A DNA stretch of 64,000 nucleotides from Candidatus Cacconaster equi (GTDB taxonomy: Bacteria > Bacteroidota > Bacteroidia > Bacteroidales > UBA932). Below are positions 18,048-26,816 of the stretch, piece after piece (position 1 is the first letter of the stretch; each line of letters begins with the position of its first letter). A program made the translations under genes and the position numbers. The notes under the pieces were generated by a model. The model was not told the DNA's origin. It was given only the letters and a program-made list of their open reading frames with translations, and made no database searches. Location: positions 1 through 64,000 of the forward strand of contig JAGHSK010000015.1 of assembly GCA_018065895.1 (NCBI GenBank). The letters run 5' to 3'.

Positions 18048-18852
18048 GGATACGGAAATTTCCGGAGGCGGTGCGTCTGAGTGCTGTCAGATAGGCGCCT
18101 GAATCCAGTGAAAGCCCCAAATCGCGCGCCAGGGAGCGGATGTATGTACCTTTGGAACATCTGACCTTGATTGTGGCGGCAGGCCTTTTTCCGTCGGAAA
18201 TATGGGATGTATGGTAGTTTTTGACGGTACGCACTTCGTCGCCGACAACAAAGCCGTCATCTTCCATAATGTTATTCTCGGTGAATCCGAGCAGTTCGAT
18301 GTCGTAGATGGTGATTCTGTTCTTTTTCAACTCTACAGGCTCCCCGCAGCGTGCGTACTCATAGGCGCGGAGGCCGTTTATCACTTTAGCGGAGAATATC
18401 GGAGGAACCTGGTCCTGCTCTCCCTGGAATTCTTTCAAGGCATCCCTGACTTTCCTCTCCGTTATATGCTCATACGGAAAAAAACTGTCAATAGGCTGCT
18501 CGAGGTCGAACGAAGGTGTGGTGGCGCCGAATTCTACGGTGGCTACATATTCCTTTTCGTGAGCCTGCAGTTCTTCTGCAATCTTGGTGGCTTTCCCTAC
18601 GCAGACAATCAGCAGTCCCGTGGCAAGAGGGTCGAGAGTACCTGCGTGTCCCACCTTCATCTTTCTCAGGCCGAAGTGCTTCTGAAGCTGGAATTTGCAT
18701 TTCCTTACAACGTCTGCGGATGTCCAGCGGTAAGGCTTGTCAATCGGCATCACGATGCCTTCGGGATAATCCTCGACATTATGCGACAGGTGGGATTCCA
18801 GAAACTCTGAAATCCCATCCGTAGGGCAGCCTTCAAGAAGATAATAGCCCAT
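18034..18852 (-). CDS. truB: tRNA pseudouridine(55) synthase TruB
   Basis: This 272-residue enzyme makes pseudouridine 55 in the T-loop of tRNAs. The catalytic aspartate lies in KVGHAGTLDPLATGLLIVC. Other TruB signatures are IDKPYRWTSADVVRKCK, QVPPIFSAKVINGLRAYEYAR and VRCSKGTYIRSLARDLG. The N-terminus is about 35 residues longer than E. coli TruB (GYYLLEGCPTDGISEFLES). It is the last gene of the long minus-strand cluster, 2 nt after rpiB, and its 3' end overlaps the convergent TonB-like gene by 14 bases. Confidence 0.95.
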   Translation of the reverse strand: MGYYLLEGCPTDGISEFLESHLSHNVEDYPEGIVMPIDKPYRWTSADVVRKCKFQLQKHFGLRKMKVGHAGTLDPLATGLLIVCVGKATKIAEELQAHEKEYVATVEFGATTPSFDLEQPIDSFFPYEHITERKVRDALKEFQGEQDQVPPIFSAKVINGLRAYEYARCGEPVELKKNRITIYDIELLGFTENNIMEDDGFVVGDEVRTVKNYHTSHISDGKRPAATIKVRCSKGTYIRSLARDLGLSLDSGAYLTALRRTASGNFRIPTER

Positions 18853-18854
18853 AT

Positions 18855-19289
18855 TTACCTGCAGGCTATTTTCTGTACGCGCCTTTCGTGACGCCCGCCT
18901 TCGAACGATGCGGCAAAGTAAGCTTTGACGATTGCCTGTGCATCCTCAAGTGATATGAATCTGGCAGGGAGCGAAAGCACGTTCGCGTTGTTATGCTGTT
19001 TGGCAAGTGATGCCAGTTCAGGTGTCCAGCACAATGCCGCACGGATGCCCTGATGTTTGTTCAACGTCATTGAAATGCCGTTACCGGAGCCGCACAGGGC
19101 GATGCCGCAGCATACTTCACCCTTTTCTATGGCATTTGCAAGCGGGTGGGCGAAATCCGGGTAGTCAACGCTCTCGGTCGAGTGTGTGCCGTAGTCAAGA
19201 ATGTCGTATCCAAGTGACTGTACAAGTGGCTTGAGAGCCTCTTTCATTTCGTATCCGGCGTGATCCGACGCCATTCCTATGAATTTCAT
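18855..19289 (-). CDS. rpiB: Ribose 5-phosphate isomerase B
   Basis: This 144-residue LacA/RpiB-family sugar isomerase interconverts ribose 5-phosphate and ribulose 5-phosphate. Motifs include MASDHAGYEMKEALKPLV, TESVDYPDFAHPLANAIE, the active-site CGIALCGSGNGISMTLNKH and ARFISLEDAQAIVKAY. Length is typical. Its stop abuts the gltX-side junction with zero spacing, so it belongs to the gltX-rpiB-truB tail of the division cluster transcript. Confidence 0.93.
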   Translation of the reverse strand: MKFIGMASDHAGYEMKEALKPLVQSLGYDILDYGTHSTESVDYPDFAHPLANAIEKGEVCCGIALCGSGNGISMTLNKHQGIRAALCWTPELASLAKQHNNANVLSLPARFISLEDAQAIVKAYFAASFEGGRHERRVQKIACR

Positions 19290-20843
19290 CTATCCAAGTT
19301 TTGAGATTGCTTTTTCTATTCGTCTGTCAGTCTCCTCTTTTCCGAGTATCTCAAGCATGTCGGCTATTCCAGGACCCTTTGAGATGCCTACAAGGAAGAG
19401 GCGGAGTGTGTTCATCACCTTGCCCATCGGCCATTCATTGGCTGTTATCAGTTCGTGCAGCGATGATTCGATGTTCTCTTTGGTGAATGGCGCTATGCCC
19501 GGGATGAATTGCCGTATCTGCGGAATGATGGCCTTTACCTCGTCTTTCCAGAATTTGTTGACCGAGGCCTCGTCGTAATTTTCGGGAGCCGCGAAGAAAT
19601 ATGAGGTCTGATCCCACATCTCGTTCATGAAGTGGACTCTGTCCTTCATCAAATCAATGACCTTGCCTATGTATTCATCGCTGAAACCTGCCAGCTTTTC
19701 TCCCTCCAGCGTTTTGAACTGTGCCACGAGTTTGTCCAAAGGCTGCTTCCGGAGATATTCCTGATTGAACCATTTTGCCTTTTCCGGATTGAATTTTGCT
19801 CCGGACTTGACGATCCTTTCCAGTGAGAATACCTTCACAAGTTCGTCAAGCGAGAATATTTCCTGTTCCGTACCCGGATTCCATCCGAGAAGTGCCAGCA
19901 TATTGACGAATGCTTCAGGATAGTATCCGTCCTCCCTGTATCCTCTCGACACTTCTCCCTCAGGATTGACCCACTTGAGCGGGAAAACAGGGAAACCGAG
20001 ACGGTCTCCGTCACGTTTTGACAACTTGCCTTTTCCGTCAGGCTTGAGAAGGAGCGACAGATGCGCGAAGCCCGGCTGGGTATCTTTCCATCCGAACGCT
20101 TCATAAAGCAGGTAGTGCAACGGCAGTGAAGGAAGCCACTCCTCTCCTCGGATGACTTCGGTTATCTCCATAAGATGGTCATCCACGATGTTGGCAAGGT
20201 GGTATGTAGGAAGTTCGTCAACCCTTTTCCAAAGAACCTTGTCGTCAAGTGTGTTGCTGTTCACTTCTATATGACCGCGGATGAGGTCGTCCATCTCCAC
20301 GATCCTGTTCTCCGGTATCTTGAAACGTATTGTCCAGTTGTCGTCTGTTTCGATTCTGCGTCTGACCTCTTCCTGCGGAAGGGTGAGGGAGTTCTTCAAG
20401 GAACCTCTTGTCTGCCAGTTGTAGGTAAAGGTCTTTTTCTCAACTTCTGCCTGGGCTCTCAGCGCGGCGAGCTCCTCTGCGGAGTCAAAGGCATAGTATG
20501 CAAAGCCGCTTTCAACAAGCTGCTCGGCATATTTGCGGTAAAGACCTTTTCTCTGGCTCTGGCGGTATGGAGCATGAGGATGTTTTGCCGAGGGTGTCTC
20601 CACCATATTTCCGTTCTCGTCCACACCTTCGTCAGGCGATATGCCGCACCAGCGGAGAGAGTCGATTATATATTTTTCGGCTCCCGGTACGAAGCGTTGT
20701 GAGTCAGTGTCTTCGATTCTCAGCACGAAATCGCCGCCGGATTGTTTTGCATACAGATAGTTATACAATGCTGTACGTACGCCGCCCATATGCAACGGAC
20801 CCGTCGGACTCGGTGCAAAGCGCACCCTTCTTCTTTTTTTCAT
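19290..20843 (-). CDS. gltX: Glutamate-tRNA ligase
   Basis: This 517-residue class I synthetase charges tRNA-Glu. The HIGH-type motif is in FAPSPTGPLHMGGVRTALYN at the N-terminus, and the KMSKS-type motif is KLSKRDGD near residue 260. IRGEEWLPSLPLHYLLYEAF and the C-terminal helical anticodon-binding domain are as expected. Length is normal for Bacteroidota. It begins immediately after the ftsZ stop with no intergenic base, so it is almost certainly transcribed with the division genes. Confidence 0.95.
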   Translation of the reverse strand: MKKRRRVRFAPSPTGPLHMGGVRTALYNYLYAKQSGGDFVLRIEDTDSQRFVPGAEKYIIDSLRWCGISPDEGVDENGNMVETPSAKHPHAPYRQSQRKGLYRKYAEQLVESGFAYYAFDSAEELAALRAQAEVEKKTFTYNWQTRGSLKNSLTLPQEEVRRRIETDDNWTIRFKIPENRIVEMDDLIRGHIEVNSNTLDDKVLWKRVDELPTYHLANIVDDHLMEITEVIRGEEWLPSLPLHYLLYEAFGWKDTQPGFAHLSLLLKPDGKGKLSKRDGDRLGFPVFPLKWVNPEGEVSRGYREDGYYPEAFVNMLALLGWNPGTEQEIFSLDELVKVFSLERIVKSGAKFNPEKAKWFNQEYLRKQPLDKLVAQFKTLEGEKLAGFSDEYIGKVIDLMKDRVHFMNEMWDQTSYFFAAPENYDEASVNKFWKDEVKAIIPQIRQFIPGIAPFTKENIESSLHELITANEWPMGKVMNTLRLFLVGISKGPGIADMLEILGKEETDRRIEKAISKLG

Positions 20844-22091
20844 TTATTCTGTCTCCTTAGGTGTGTTCAACATTTTGACTCTTCTGTTGTATGCCGGCTC
20901 CCTTTCGAGTTTCTCGAGAAGAGCCGCATCCTCTGTTATCAGAGCCGGGCAACCGGCAACGCGGGCTTTGTTGACCATTTTGTCTTCAATGTTCAGCAAA
21001 GGTACTCCATGTTTGCGGATTTTTGAAATATCTCCGGCCTTTACTTCAATCCTGCTTCCGCGGGATACGCTGTCCTGATCGATAACCGGCAGCTCCGTGA
21101 GGTCGAATCCGGTGGCAACGATGGTCACGCTGATCCTGTCGCCGATTTCGTCGTTTTTGACAATACCTCTCTTGAAGTTGGCCATCTGTCCGGTATAGTT
21201 CTTCACATAATCCATAATGGTTGAGAGCTCATCCATCGTGATGGCTTTGCCGGCTTCACTGCTTGAAGTTATGTTGACAAGCGCGTTTTTGACATTTTCC
21301 AGGTTCAAGTCATTCAGGAGAGGGGAGCTGAAGGCTTCCTCCACGGCTTTGATAGCCCTGTCCTCACCTTCTGCGGAGCCTATTCCCATAATGGCCATTC
21401 CGCTGTTCTGCATTATCTTCTTCACGTCGGCGAAATCGACGTTGATGTATCCGCGGCTTGTTATGATTTCCGCTATGCTCTTGACTGCTGTCGCAAGAAC
21501 GTCATCCGCTTTAGGGAAAGCGGAGAATGCGTCGAGATTGGCGAAGAGACTGTAGAGTTTCTGATTGTCGATGATAAGGAGGCTGTCAACATGCTTGCTC
21601 AGTTCCTTTATGCCTTCGACGGCACGGTACAGACCCTCTATGCCCTCATCCCTGAACGGGATGGTGACTACTCCTACTGTCAGGAGCCCTTTTTCTTTCG
21701 CAACCTGCGCTACGACAGGGGCGGCTCCGGTTCCTGTTCCTCCACCCATTCCGCAGGTGATGAATGCCATCTGCGTATCTTCGTTGAACAACTTTCCTAT
21801 CTCTTCGATGGACTCCTGCGCGGCCTTTCTGCCCACCATATAGTCAGTACCGGCTCCCAAGCCCTTTGTGGTGAGCGGGCCGAGTTGGAGCTTGCGTGGA
21901 ACGGGACTGATTTCGAGTGCCTGAAGGTCTGTGTTGCAGATGACGAAATCAACGTCTTTAATATCCTGAGAGAACATATATGATACGGCATTGCTTCCAC
22001 CGCCGCCTACACCTATCACGGTTATGATGTTGCCTCTCTTTGACCAGGTTTTAGGGATAAGATCTTCTTCCATATCATTATGCATTATCAT
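20844..22091 (-). CDS. ftsZ: Cell division protein FtsZ
   Basis: FtsZ is the tubulin-like GTPase that forms the division ring. The core has VIGVGGGGSNAVSYM, the tubulin signature GMGGGTGTGAAPVVAQVAKE, IPFRDEGIEG and ADVKKIMQNSGMAIMGIG. The C-terminal tail is short (EREPAYNRRVKMLNTPKETE). The ORF track extends the frame to 22349, but that ~86-residue Arg/Lys-rich prefix is only the ftsA charged tail read in another frame. In-frame ATGs lie at 22091, 22085 and 22073. I give 22091 (415 residues, 14-nt overlap with ftsA), and 22073 (MEEDLIPKTW) is equally possible. Confidence 0.95.
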   Translation of the reverse strand: MIMHNDMEEDLIPKTWSKRGNIITVIGVGGGGSNAVSYMFSQDIKDVDFVICNTDLQALEISPVPRKLQLGPLTTKGLGAGTDYMVGRKAAQESIEEIGKLFNEDTQMAFITCGMGGGTGTGAAPVVAQVAKEKGLLTVGVVTIPFRDEGIEGLYRAVEGIKELSKHVDSLLIIDNQKLYSLFANLDAFSAFPKADDVLATAVKSIAEIITSRGYINVDFADVKKIMQNSGMAIMGIGSAEGEDRAIKAVEEAFSSPLLNDLNLENVKNALVNITSSSEAGKAITMDELSTIMDYVKNYTGQMANFKRGIVKNDEIGDRISVTIVATGFDLTELPVIDQDSVSRGSRIEVKAGDISKIRKHGVPLLNIEDKMVNKARVAGCPALITEDAALLEKLEREPAYNRRVKMLNTPKETE

Positions 22092-23598
22092 TTGTTGAAC
22101 CAAAAAATATATCGAACAGTCCGGATTCCTTCTGTTTTTTCTCCCGTTTCTCTTTTTCGAGCTCTTTCCGGCGGATCTTCTCAGCCTCTTTTCTCTCTTT
22201 CTCCTCTCTCTGTCTCTCTTTCTCCCGTTCCTTCTCCAGCCGCAGCCTCTCCCGCTCAAGTTCTCTTTCCTGCTCCTTTTCGATGCGCTCCTGCTCTTTC
22301 CTGTTCTCTTCCTCCTCTTTCTTCTGTTTGCGGGACTCGTTGGTTTCATCGAAGAAGCTTCCGAAACCGAAAGACAATTTCGGTGAACTTGAATTCTTTT
22401 CAGGAGCAGGCGCCACTTTCTTCATTGTTCTGCAGCTTGCGTGTGAAAGCCTTGGCGAAATGGATTCAAGAACCAATCCCACTGCGGTTGAAGAATATGC
22501 GTCAAAGGCGGTGCTCAAGCTGTCTGAGGTGATTGCTCCGCGTGGAGCGGCAAGTCTTACTTTCTGGTCGAGCAAAGCCTTGGCAAGTTGCTGGATGAAT
22601 TCCATATATGCGGTACCGCCTGTAATGACGACGCCTCCTGCGAGCTTGTCGGCATAGCCTGACTGGTCAATGATATAGCGGACTGCTTCAAGAATTTCGC
22701 TCAAGCGTGCTTCTATGATTTCAGACAGCGTCTGGAGTTCGATTTCTCCATCCACGTTTCCTTCCGGACTGCGGAGGATGAGTTTCTTGTTTTCCGGTGT
22801 GTAGTCTGCACAACTGCATCCGTGTACGGTCTTTACGTTTTCTGCCCAGCTGGAAGTGATATTGGCCACGCTCTTGATGTCTCTGGTGATGGAATCACCT
22901 GCAAATGGGATGGTGGCAACGGCTCTTACTGTATTGTCTTTGATTATTGCGATGTCGGTTGTTCCGAATCCTATGTCCACGAGAACTGCACCGTTCTCCA
23001 TCTCTTGTTCGGTGAGCACCGCTCTCGCTGAAGCGACTGGAGCAAGTATGGCTTTGCTCATCCTGAGATTGCAGGCATCAAGTATTTCGATCCGTCGTGA
23101 CAGGATGCTCTCCTTGCCGTATATCAGACAGAATGTGGCAGCAATTGACTTGCCTTTCATTCCGTTGAGGTCTTCGTGGCTTCTTCCGAGATATTCGTCT
23201 ATGTCGTAACTTTGAGGAATTGCTTCGAATATCGCCTCCCCTTCCGCAACGGCCGTGTTGTAGCGCCCCTTGGTGATTTCTGCCAGCTCCTGTTCATCGA
23301 TATATTTTTCGGGGTTGCTGCGCAGACAGTTGCAGGTGGATATCTTGCTGTGAAGCACCTTTCCGGAAAGACCTATCGTCACTTCCGTGATTTTTTCCTG
23401 AATGTCTTCCTCCGCCTTTTGGACAAGCGACGTGATCGCCTCTATCGCCTGACGGTCCTTGATGATCTCTCCATTGTTGATTCCCGCGACATGGGCATCG
23501 CGATAACTCACGATCCTGATGCCGCTTTCGGTCCTTTCACCGACGGCGAGAGCGATCTTGGAGGATCCAAAGTCGAGTGATGCTGCGTACTTACTCAT
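22078..23598 (-). CDS. ftsA: Cell division protein FtsA with long charged C-terminal extension
   Basis: This 506-residue actin-like protein tethers FtsZ to the membrane. The ATPase fold shows AASLDFGSSKIALAVGE, GAVLVDIGFGTTDIAII and GGVVITGGTAYMEFIQQLA. After the actin core comes a stretch of ~70 residues almost only of Glu, Lys, Arg and Gln (from about residue 420). The end, GLFDIFFGSTNDNA, is short and hydrophobic and may serve as the membrane-targeting helix. The tail lengthens FtsA well beyond the ~420 residues of E. coli. Start ATG 23598 lies just past the ftsQ stop. The track start at 23610 adds four residues overlapping ftsQ. Confidence 0.93.
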   Translation of the reverse strand: MSKYAASLDFGSSKIALAVGERTESGIRIVSYRDAHVAGINNGEIIKDRQAIEAITSLVQKAEEDIQEKITEVTIGLSGKVLHSKISTCNCLRSNPEKYIDEQELAEITKGRYNTAVAEGEAIFEAIPQSYDIDEYLGRSHEDLNGMKGKSIAATFCLIYGKESILSRRIEILDACNLRMSKAILAPVASARAVLTEQEMENGAVLVDIGFGTTDIAIIKDNTVRAVATIPFAGDSITRDIKSVANITSSWAENVKTVHGCSCADYTPENKKLILRSPEGNVDGEIELQTLSEIIEARLSEILEAVRYIIDQSGYADKLAGGVVITGGTAYMEFIQQLAKALLDQKVRLAAPRGAITSDSLSTAFDAYSSTAVGLVLESISPRLSHASCRTMKKVAPAPEKNSSSPKLSFGFGSFFDETNESRKQKKEEEENRKEQERIEKEQERELERERLRLEKEREKERQREEKERKEAEKIRRKELEKEKREKKQKESGLFDIFFGSTNDNA

Positions 23599-23600
23599 AA

Positions 23601-24368
23601 TTATCTGCAAATTATCTGGTTTTTATATTTCAAATTTACGGTTGAATATGCATCGTTCCCCTTTGTCGGGGCTATGTTTCTGTAATATGCCTCCAATTTC
23701 CTGAATTTGCCGGCAAACGAATCGCACTGCCCGAACAGGACGGTCTGCCGACCGATGGCAGGATAAAGTGTTATCTCTCCGTTTTCAGCTACCTCAATCT
23801 GCTGAATCTGCTTCTTCAGGAAGTTGTCTGATTCAATGAATGAGGCCAGACGCGACAAATTCTTTATTACAGCGGCCTGCTCCTGACCCATAAATCCCTT
23901 GAAATGTTCATCTTCAGGCATCGGAACACACCCGGTGATGATAGGCGTCTCCAGATAGTGTTTTGCCGGGAAGAGATATCCTGTGGAGTCGCAATAAAAA
24001 CTCTTCGCTCCGCACTTGAATCTTGCCACAGGCCTGCGTTGGGTGAGACGGACTGCAACCTTGTTGTAATCCGTGGCGTAAACCTCTGCGCTTACCACCT
24101 CTCCGTTTTCCATCACCTTTTCTTCGATCGCCTTTACATTCAGATTTGCAAGATTCCTGCCGAGAGAATTCTGTTCAAGAATATCGAGTATCTCCCGTTT
24201 GTTCACCGCCGAACTTGCAAGCGAGTCGAGTATGGTGACCTCCGCTTTCCTGCACTTGCATTCCCGCTTGCGAATGTCGGCATAATTGCCCGCAAAGAAG
24301 AAGTAGCACGCGAAGGAGCCGAATGCCAGCGTACAGATCAATGAGGTGAGTATTATTCTTTTAACCAT
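23601..24368 (-). CDS. ftsQ: Cell division protein FtsQ/DivIB
   Basis: This 255-residue bitopic membrane protein has an N-terminal TM helix (IILTSLICTLAFGSFACYFFF) and a periplasmic POTRA-like part (ILDSLASSAVNKREILDILE then LNVKAIEEKVMENGEVVSAE). A beta-rich domain follows, with AVRLTQRRPVARFKCGAKSF. Sequence similarity to FtsQ is weak, as usual, but topology and position between murC and ftsA support it. Its start overlaps murC by 16 nt. It recruits the FtsL/FtsB and FtsW/FtsI complex to the division site. Confidence 0.87.
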   Translation of the reverse strand: MVKRIILTSLICTLAFGSFACYFFFAGNYADIRKRECKCRKAEVTILDSLASSAVNKREILDILEQNSLGRNLANLNVKAIEEKVMENGEVVSAEVYATDYNKVAVRLTQRRPVARFKCGAKSFYCDSTGYLFPAKHYLETPIITGCVPMPEDEHFKGFMGQEQAAVIKNLSRLASFIESDNFLKKQIQQIEVAENGEITLYPAIGRQTVLFGQCDSFAGKFRKLEAYYRNIAPTKGNDAYSTVNLKYKNQIICR

Positions 24369-25705
24369 CTTTCTATGGGTTCAATGAAACGGTCTATGTC
24401 TCCGGCGCCGAACGTGATGAGGCAGTCAACAGGCCGGGAGGCGAGGATCTCCATCAAATGTTCTTTGTCAGTGAGTATCTTGTCCTTTACGGTTGTCTTG
24501 TCGAGTATCATTTCGGACCGCACACCCGGTATCGGCTCCTCACGTGCCGGATAGATCGGCAGCATTATGAGCGAATCCAGGCCGCTGAGCGCCTGAGCGA
24601 AATCATCCGCGAAATCTCTGGTCCTCGTGTAGAGGTGCGGCTGAAAGATTCCACACAGTTTCCTTCCCGGGAAAATATTGCGCATTGAACTGATGGCGGC
24701 TTTGATCTCGTTCGGATGGTGGGCATAGTCGTCTATATATGCCCTCTGAGGTGTATTGATGTGGATGTCAAAACGGCGTTTGACCCCGCTGAAGCTTTTG
24801 AGCGCTTCCCGTATCTTCTCAGGGTCGGTACCGTGCAGTATGGCTATTGAGGAGGCCGCCACTGCGTTTTCCACGTTCACCCAGCCCGGAACACCCACCC
24901 TGCAGTGCGCTATCCTGCATTCAGGACAGTTGATGGTAAAGTCGAAATATCCTCCTTCAAGAGGTACGATATCGGAAGCGTAGAAGTCACAAGGTTCGTT
25001 GTAGGAATATTGATAAATCTTCGCCGAAACGCCTTTCTGAGGCACTTCCACACCTTTCTTGATTATCACGGCGCCACCGGCCTCCACCTGTGATGCGAAT
25101 ATGCCGAAAGCCTCCAGCATAGTTGCCCGATCGTTATAAATGTCGAGATGGTCGGCGTCAGTTGACGTGATCAGGGCAATGTGCGGGAAAAGTTGCAGGA
25201 AGGAACGGTCGAATTCATCAGCTTCAGCCACCAGGACCTTGTTCGTGCTCAAAAGCAGGTTGGTTCCGTAGTTCTTGGAGATGCCCCCCAGAAATGCATT
25301 GCAGCCTTCACCGGAATCCGTCAGAATATGAGAGAGCATGGTGCTTGTGGTGGTCTTTCCGTGAGTTCCCGCCACAGCAAGGCACTCCTGCCCGCGTGCT
25401 ATCTCTCCCAGTGCGCGTGATCTCTTCACAAGCGCATAGCCGTGGCTCCGGACATAGGCCAGTTCGTTCAGACTCTCCGGAATTGCAGGAGTATATATTA
25501 CGAACGTATGTTCCACGTCCTTCGGAATGAAGTCGATATTGTCCTGATAGTGTACCTTTATCCCTTCACTCTCGAGATTGGCGGTCAGTGGCGACGGGGT
25601 CCGGTCATATCCTGATACCTCAAAGCCCTGATGCTTGAAGTATCTGGCGATGGCGCTCATTCCGATGCCGCCGATTCCTATGAAATAGTAGTGCGTATAA
25701 TCCAT
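24353..25705 (-). CDS. murC: UDP-N-acetylmuramate-L-alanine ligase MurC
   Basis: This 450-residue Mur ligase adds L-Ala to UDP-MurNAc, the first amino acid of the peptidoglycan stem. It has the N-terminal UDP-binding motif YFIGIGGIGMSAIARYF, ATP P-loop GTHGKTTTSTMLSHIL, central ASTSTDADHLDIYND-like region and C-terminal YIDDYAHHPNEIKAAI, all typical of MurC. Length is normal. It starts 4 nt after the murG stop and overlaps ftsQ. Confidence 0.95.
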   Translation of the reverse strand: MDYTHYYFIGIGGIGMSAIARYFKHQGFEVSGYDRTPSPLTANLESEGIKVHYQDNIDFIPKDVEHTFVIYTPAIPESLNELAYVRSHGYALVKRSRALGEIARGQECLAVAGTHGKTTTSTMLSHILTDSGEGCNAFLGGISKNYGTNLLLSTNKVLVAEADEFDRSFLQLFPHIALITSTDADHLDIYNDRATMLEAFGIFASQVEAGGAVIIKKGVEVPQKGVSAKIYQYSYNEPCDFYASDIVPLEGGYFDFTINCPECRIAHCRVGVPGWVNVENAVAASSIAILHGTDPEKIREALKSFSGVKRRFDIHINTPQRAYIDDYAHHPNEIKAAISSMRNIFPGRKLCGIFQPHLYTRTRDFADDFAQALSGLDSLIMLPIYPAREEPIPGVRSEMILDKTTVKDKILTDKEHLMEILASRPVDCLITFGAGDIDRFIEPIERWLKE

Positions 25706-25709
25706 CTCT

Positions 25710-26816
25710 TTATTTTACAAGTGCCAGCACTTCACGGGCAATGACCTGCGAGGCATCCTTTTTTCCAAGTTTCAGAATGTTTCTTTCCAATGCGGAGATT
25801 CTCTCCCTGTCTGCGAGCAGGCTCTCCATTGCAGGGATGAGCTCATCCTGCGCCAGAATGTCCTTCACTATGCCTGCGGCATCTTTTTCCACGAGAGCCA
25901 TTGCATTATGTGTCTGGTGGTCCTCCGATACGTTTGGCGACGGGACGAAGATGGTAGCCTTTCCTGCAACGCACAACTCTGAAATGGTGCCTGCTCCGGC
26001 ACGCGAGATGATTACGTCGGAAACGGCATAGGCAAGATCCATCCTCTTGATGAAATCGGTGCAGAAGAGATTAGGTACTGATTTTCCTTTGAGAAATTCA
26101 TCAACCCCTTCTTTATAGAATTTGCCGCACTGCCAGATTACCTGATAATCCTTTGAGGCACCTCCTTCTTCAACCCATTTGCGCATCACCCGGTTGAGTG
26201 TGCCGCATCCGAGACTTCCGCCCACTACGAAAACGGTGCGTTTCTCCGGATTGAGGCCATAGAATTCGTATCCTTCAGCACGTTCCTCTTCGGACGGCTG
26301 GTGGATCTCCTTCCGGATGGGATTTCCCGTAAGCATTATCTTCTGTGCCGGGAAGAATCTTTCCATCCCTTCGTAGGCAGTGCATATTCTGGACGCTCTC
26401 TTCGAGAGTATGCGGTTTGTCAAGCCGGCATATGAGTTCTGCTCCTGAATAAGGCATGGTATGCCCTTGTGGGATGCGCTCCAAAGCAGAGGCGCACTGG
26501 CATATCCTCCAACGCCCACAGCTACGTCAGGTTTGAAATCCTTTATTATTCTGCCGGCCATACTCAGACTCTCCATAATTTTGAAAGGCAGAGCGAGATT
26601 CTTCGCAGACAGACTTCTTTGGAGCCCGGCTACAGGAAGTCCTATTATTTCGTAACCTGCGGCCGGAACTTTTTCCATTTCCATTTTTCCGAGTGCACCC
26701 ACGAAGAGTATTTCGCTTTCAGGCTCAATTTCCCTGATGGCGTTTGCTATTGAAAGGGCGGGGAAGATGTGTCCTCCTGTTCCGCCGCCGCTGATTATGA
26801 TTCTTGGTTTATACAT
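25710..26816 (-). CDS. murG: Undecaprenyl-PP-MurNAc-pentapeptide GlcNAc transferase MurG
   Basis: This 368-residue GT28 glycosyltransferase makes lipid II from lipid I on the inner face of the membrane. It has IIISGGGTGGHIFPALSIANA, GVGGYASAPLLWSA, LIQEQNSYAGLTNRILS and the donor-binding ISRAGAGTISELCVAGKATIFVPSP. I use the ATG at 26816 (MYKPRII), 8 nt inside the ftsW end. The tracked start at 26870 adds an Asn/Lys-rich prefix that is only ftsW sequence in another frame. Confidence 0.95.
   Translation of the reverse strand: MYKPRIIISGGGTGGHIFPALSIANAIREIEPESEILFVGALGKMEMEKVPAAGYEIIGLPVAGLQRSLSAKNLALPFKIMESLSMAGRIIKDFKPDVAVGVGGYASAPLLWSASHKGIPCLIQEQNSYAGLTNRILSKRASRICTAYEGMERFFPAQKIMLTGNPIRKEIHQPSEEERAEGYEFYGLNPEKRTVFVVGGSLGCGTLNRVMRKWVEEGGASKDYQVIWQCGKFYKEGVDEFLKGKSVPNLFCTDFIKRMDLAYAVSDVIISRAGAGTISELCVAGKATIFVPSPNVSEDHQTHNAMALVEKDAAGIVKDILAQDELIPAMESLLADRERISALERNILKLGKKDASQVIAREVLALVK

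Noticed and set aside
22130-22330. Dense GAG/AAG/CGG codon repeats in ftsA as a tandem DNA repeat
   Set aside because: No fixed period is kept. The pattern comes from a low-complexity charged protein helix, not from a repeated DNA unit.
22092-22349. 86-residue Arg/Lys-rich N-terminal extension of ftsZ in the ORF track
   Set aside because: It is the charged tail of ftsA read in another frame; FtsZ homology begins only after MEEDLIPKTW.
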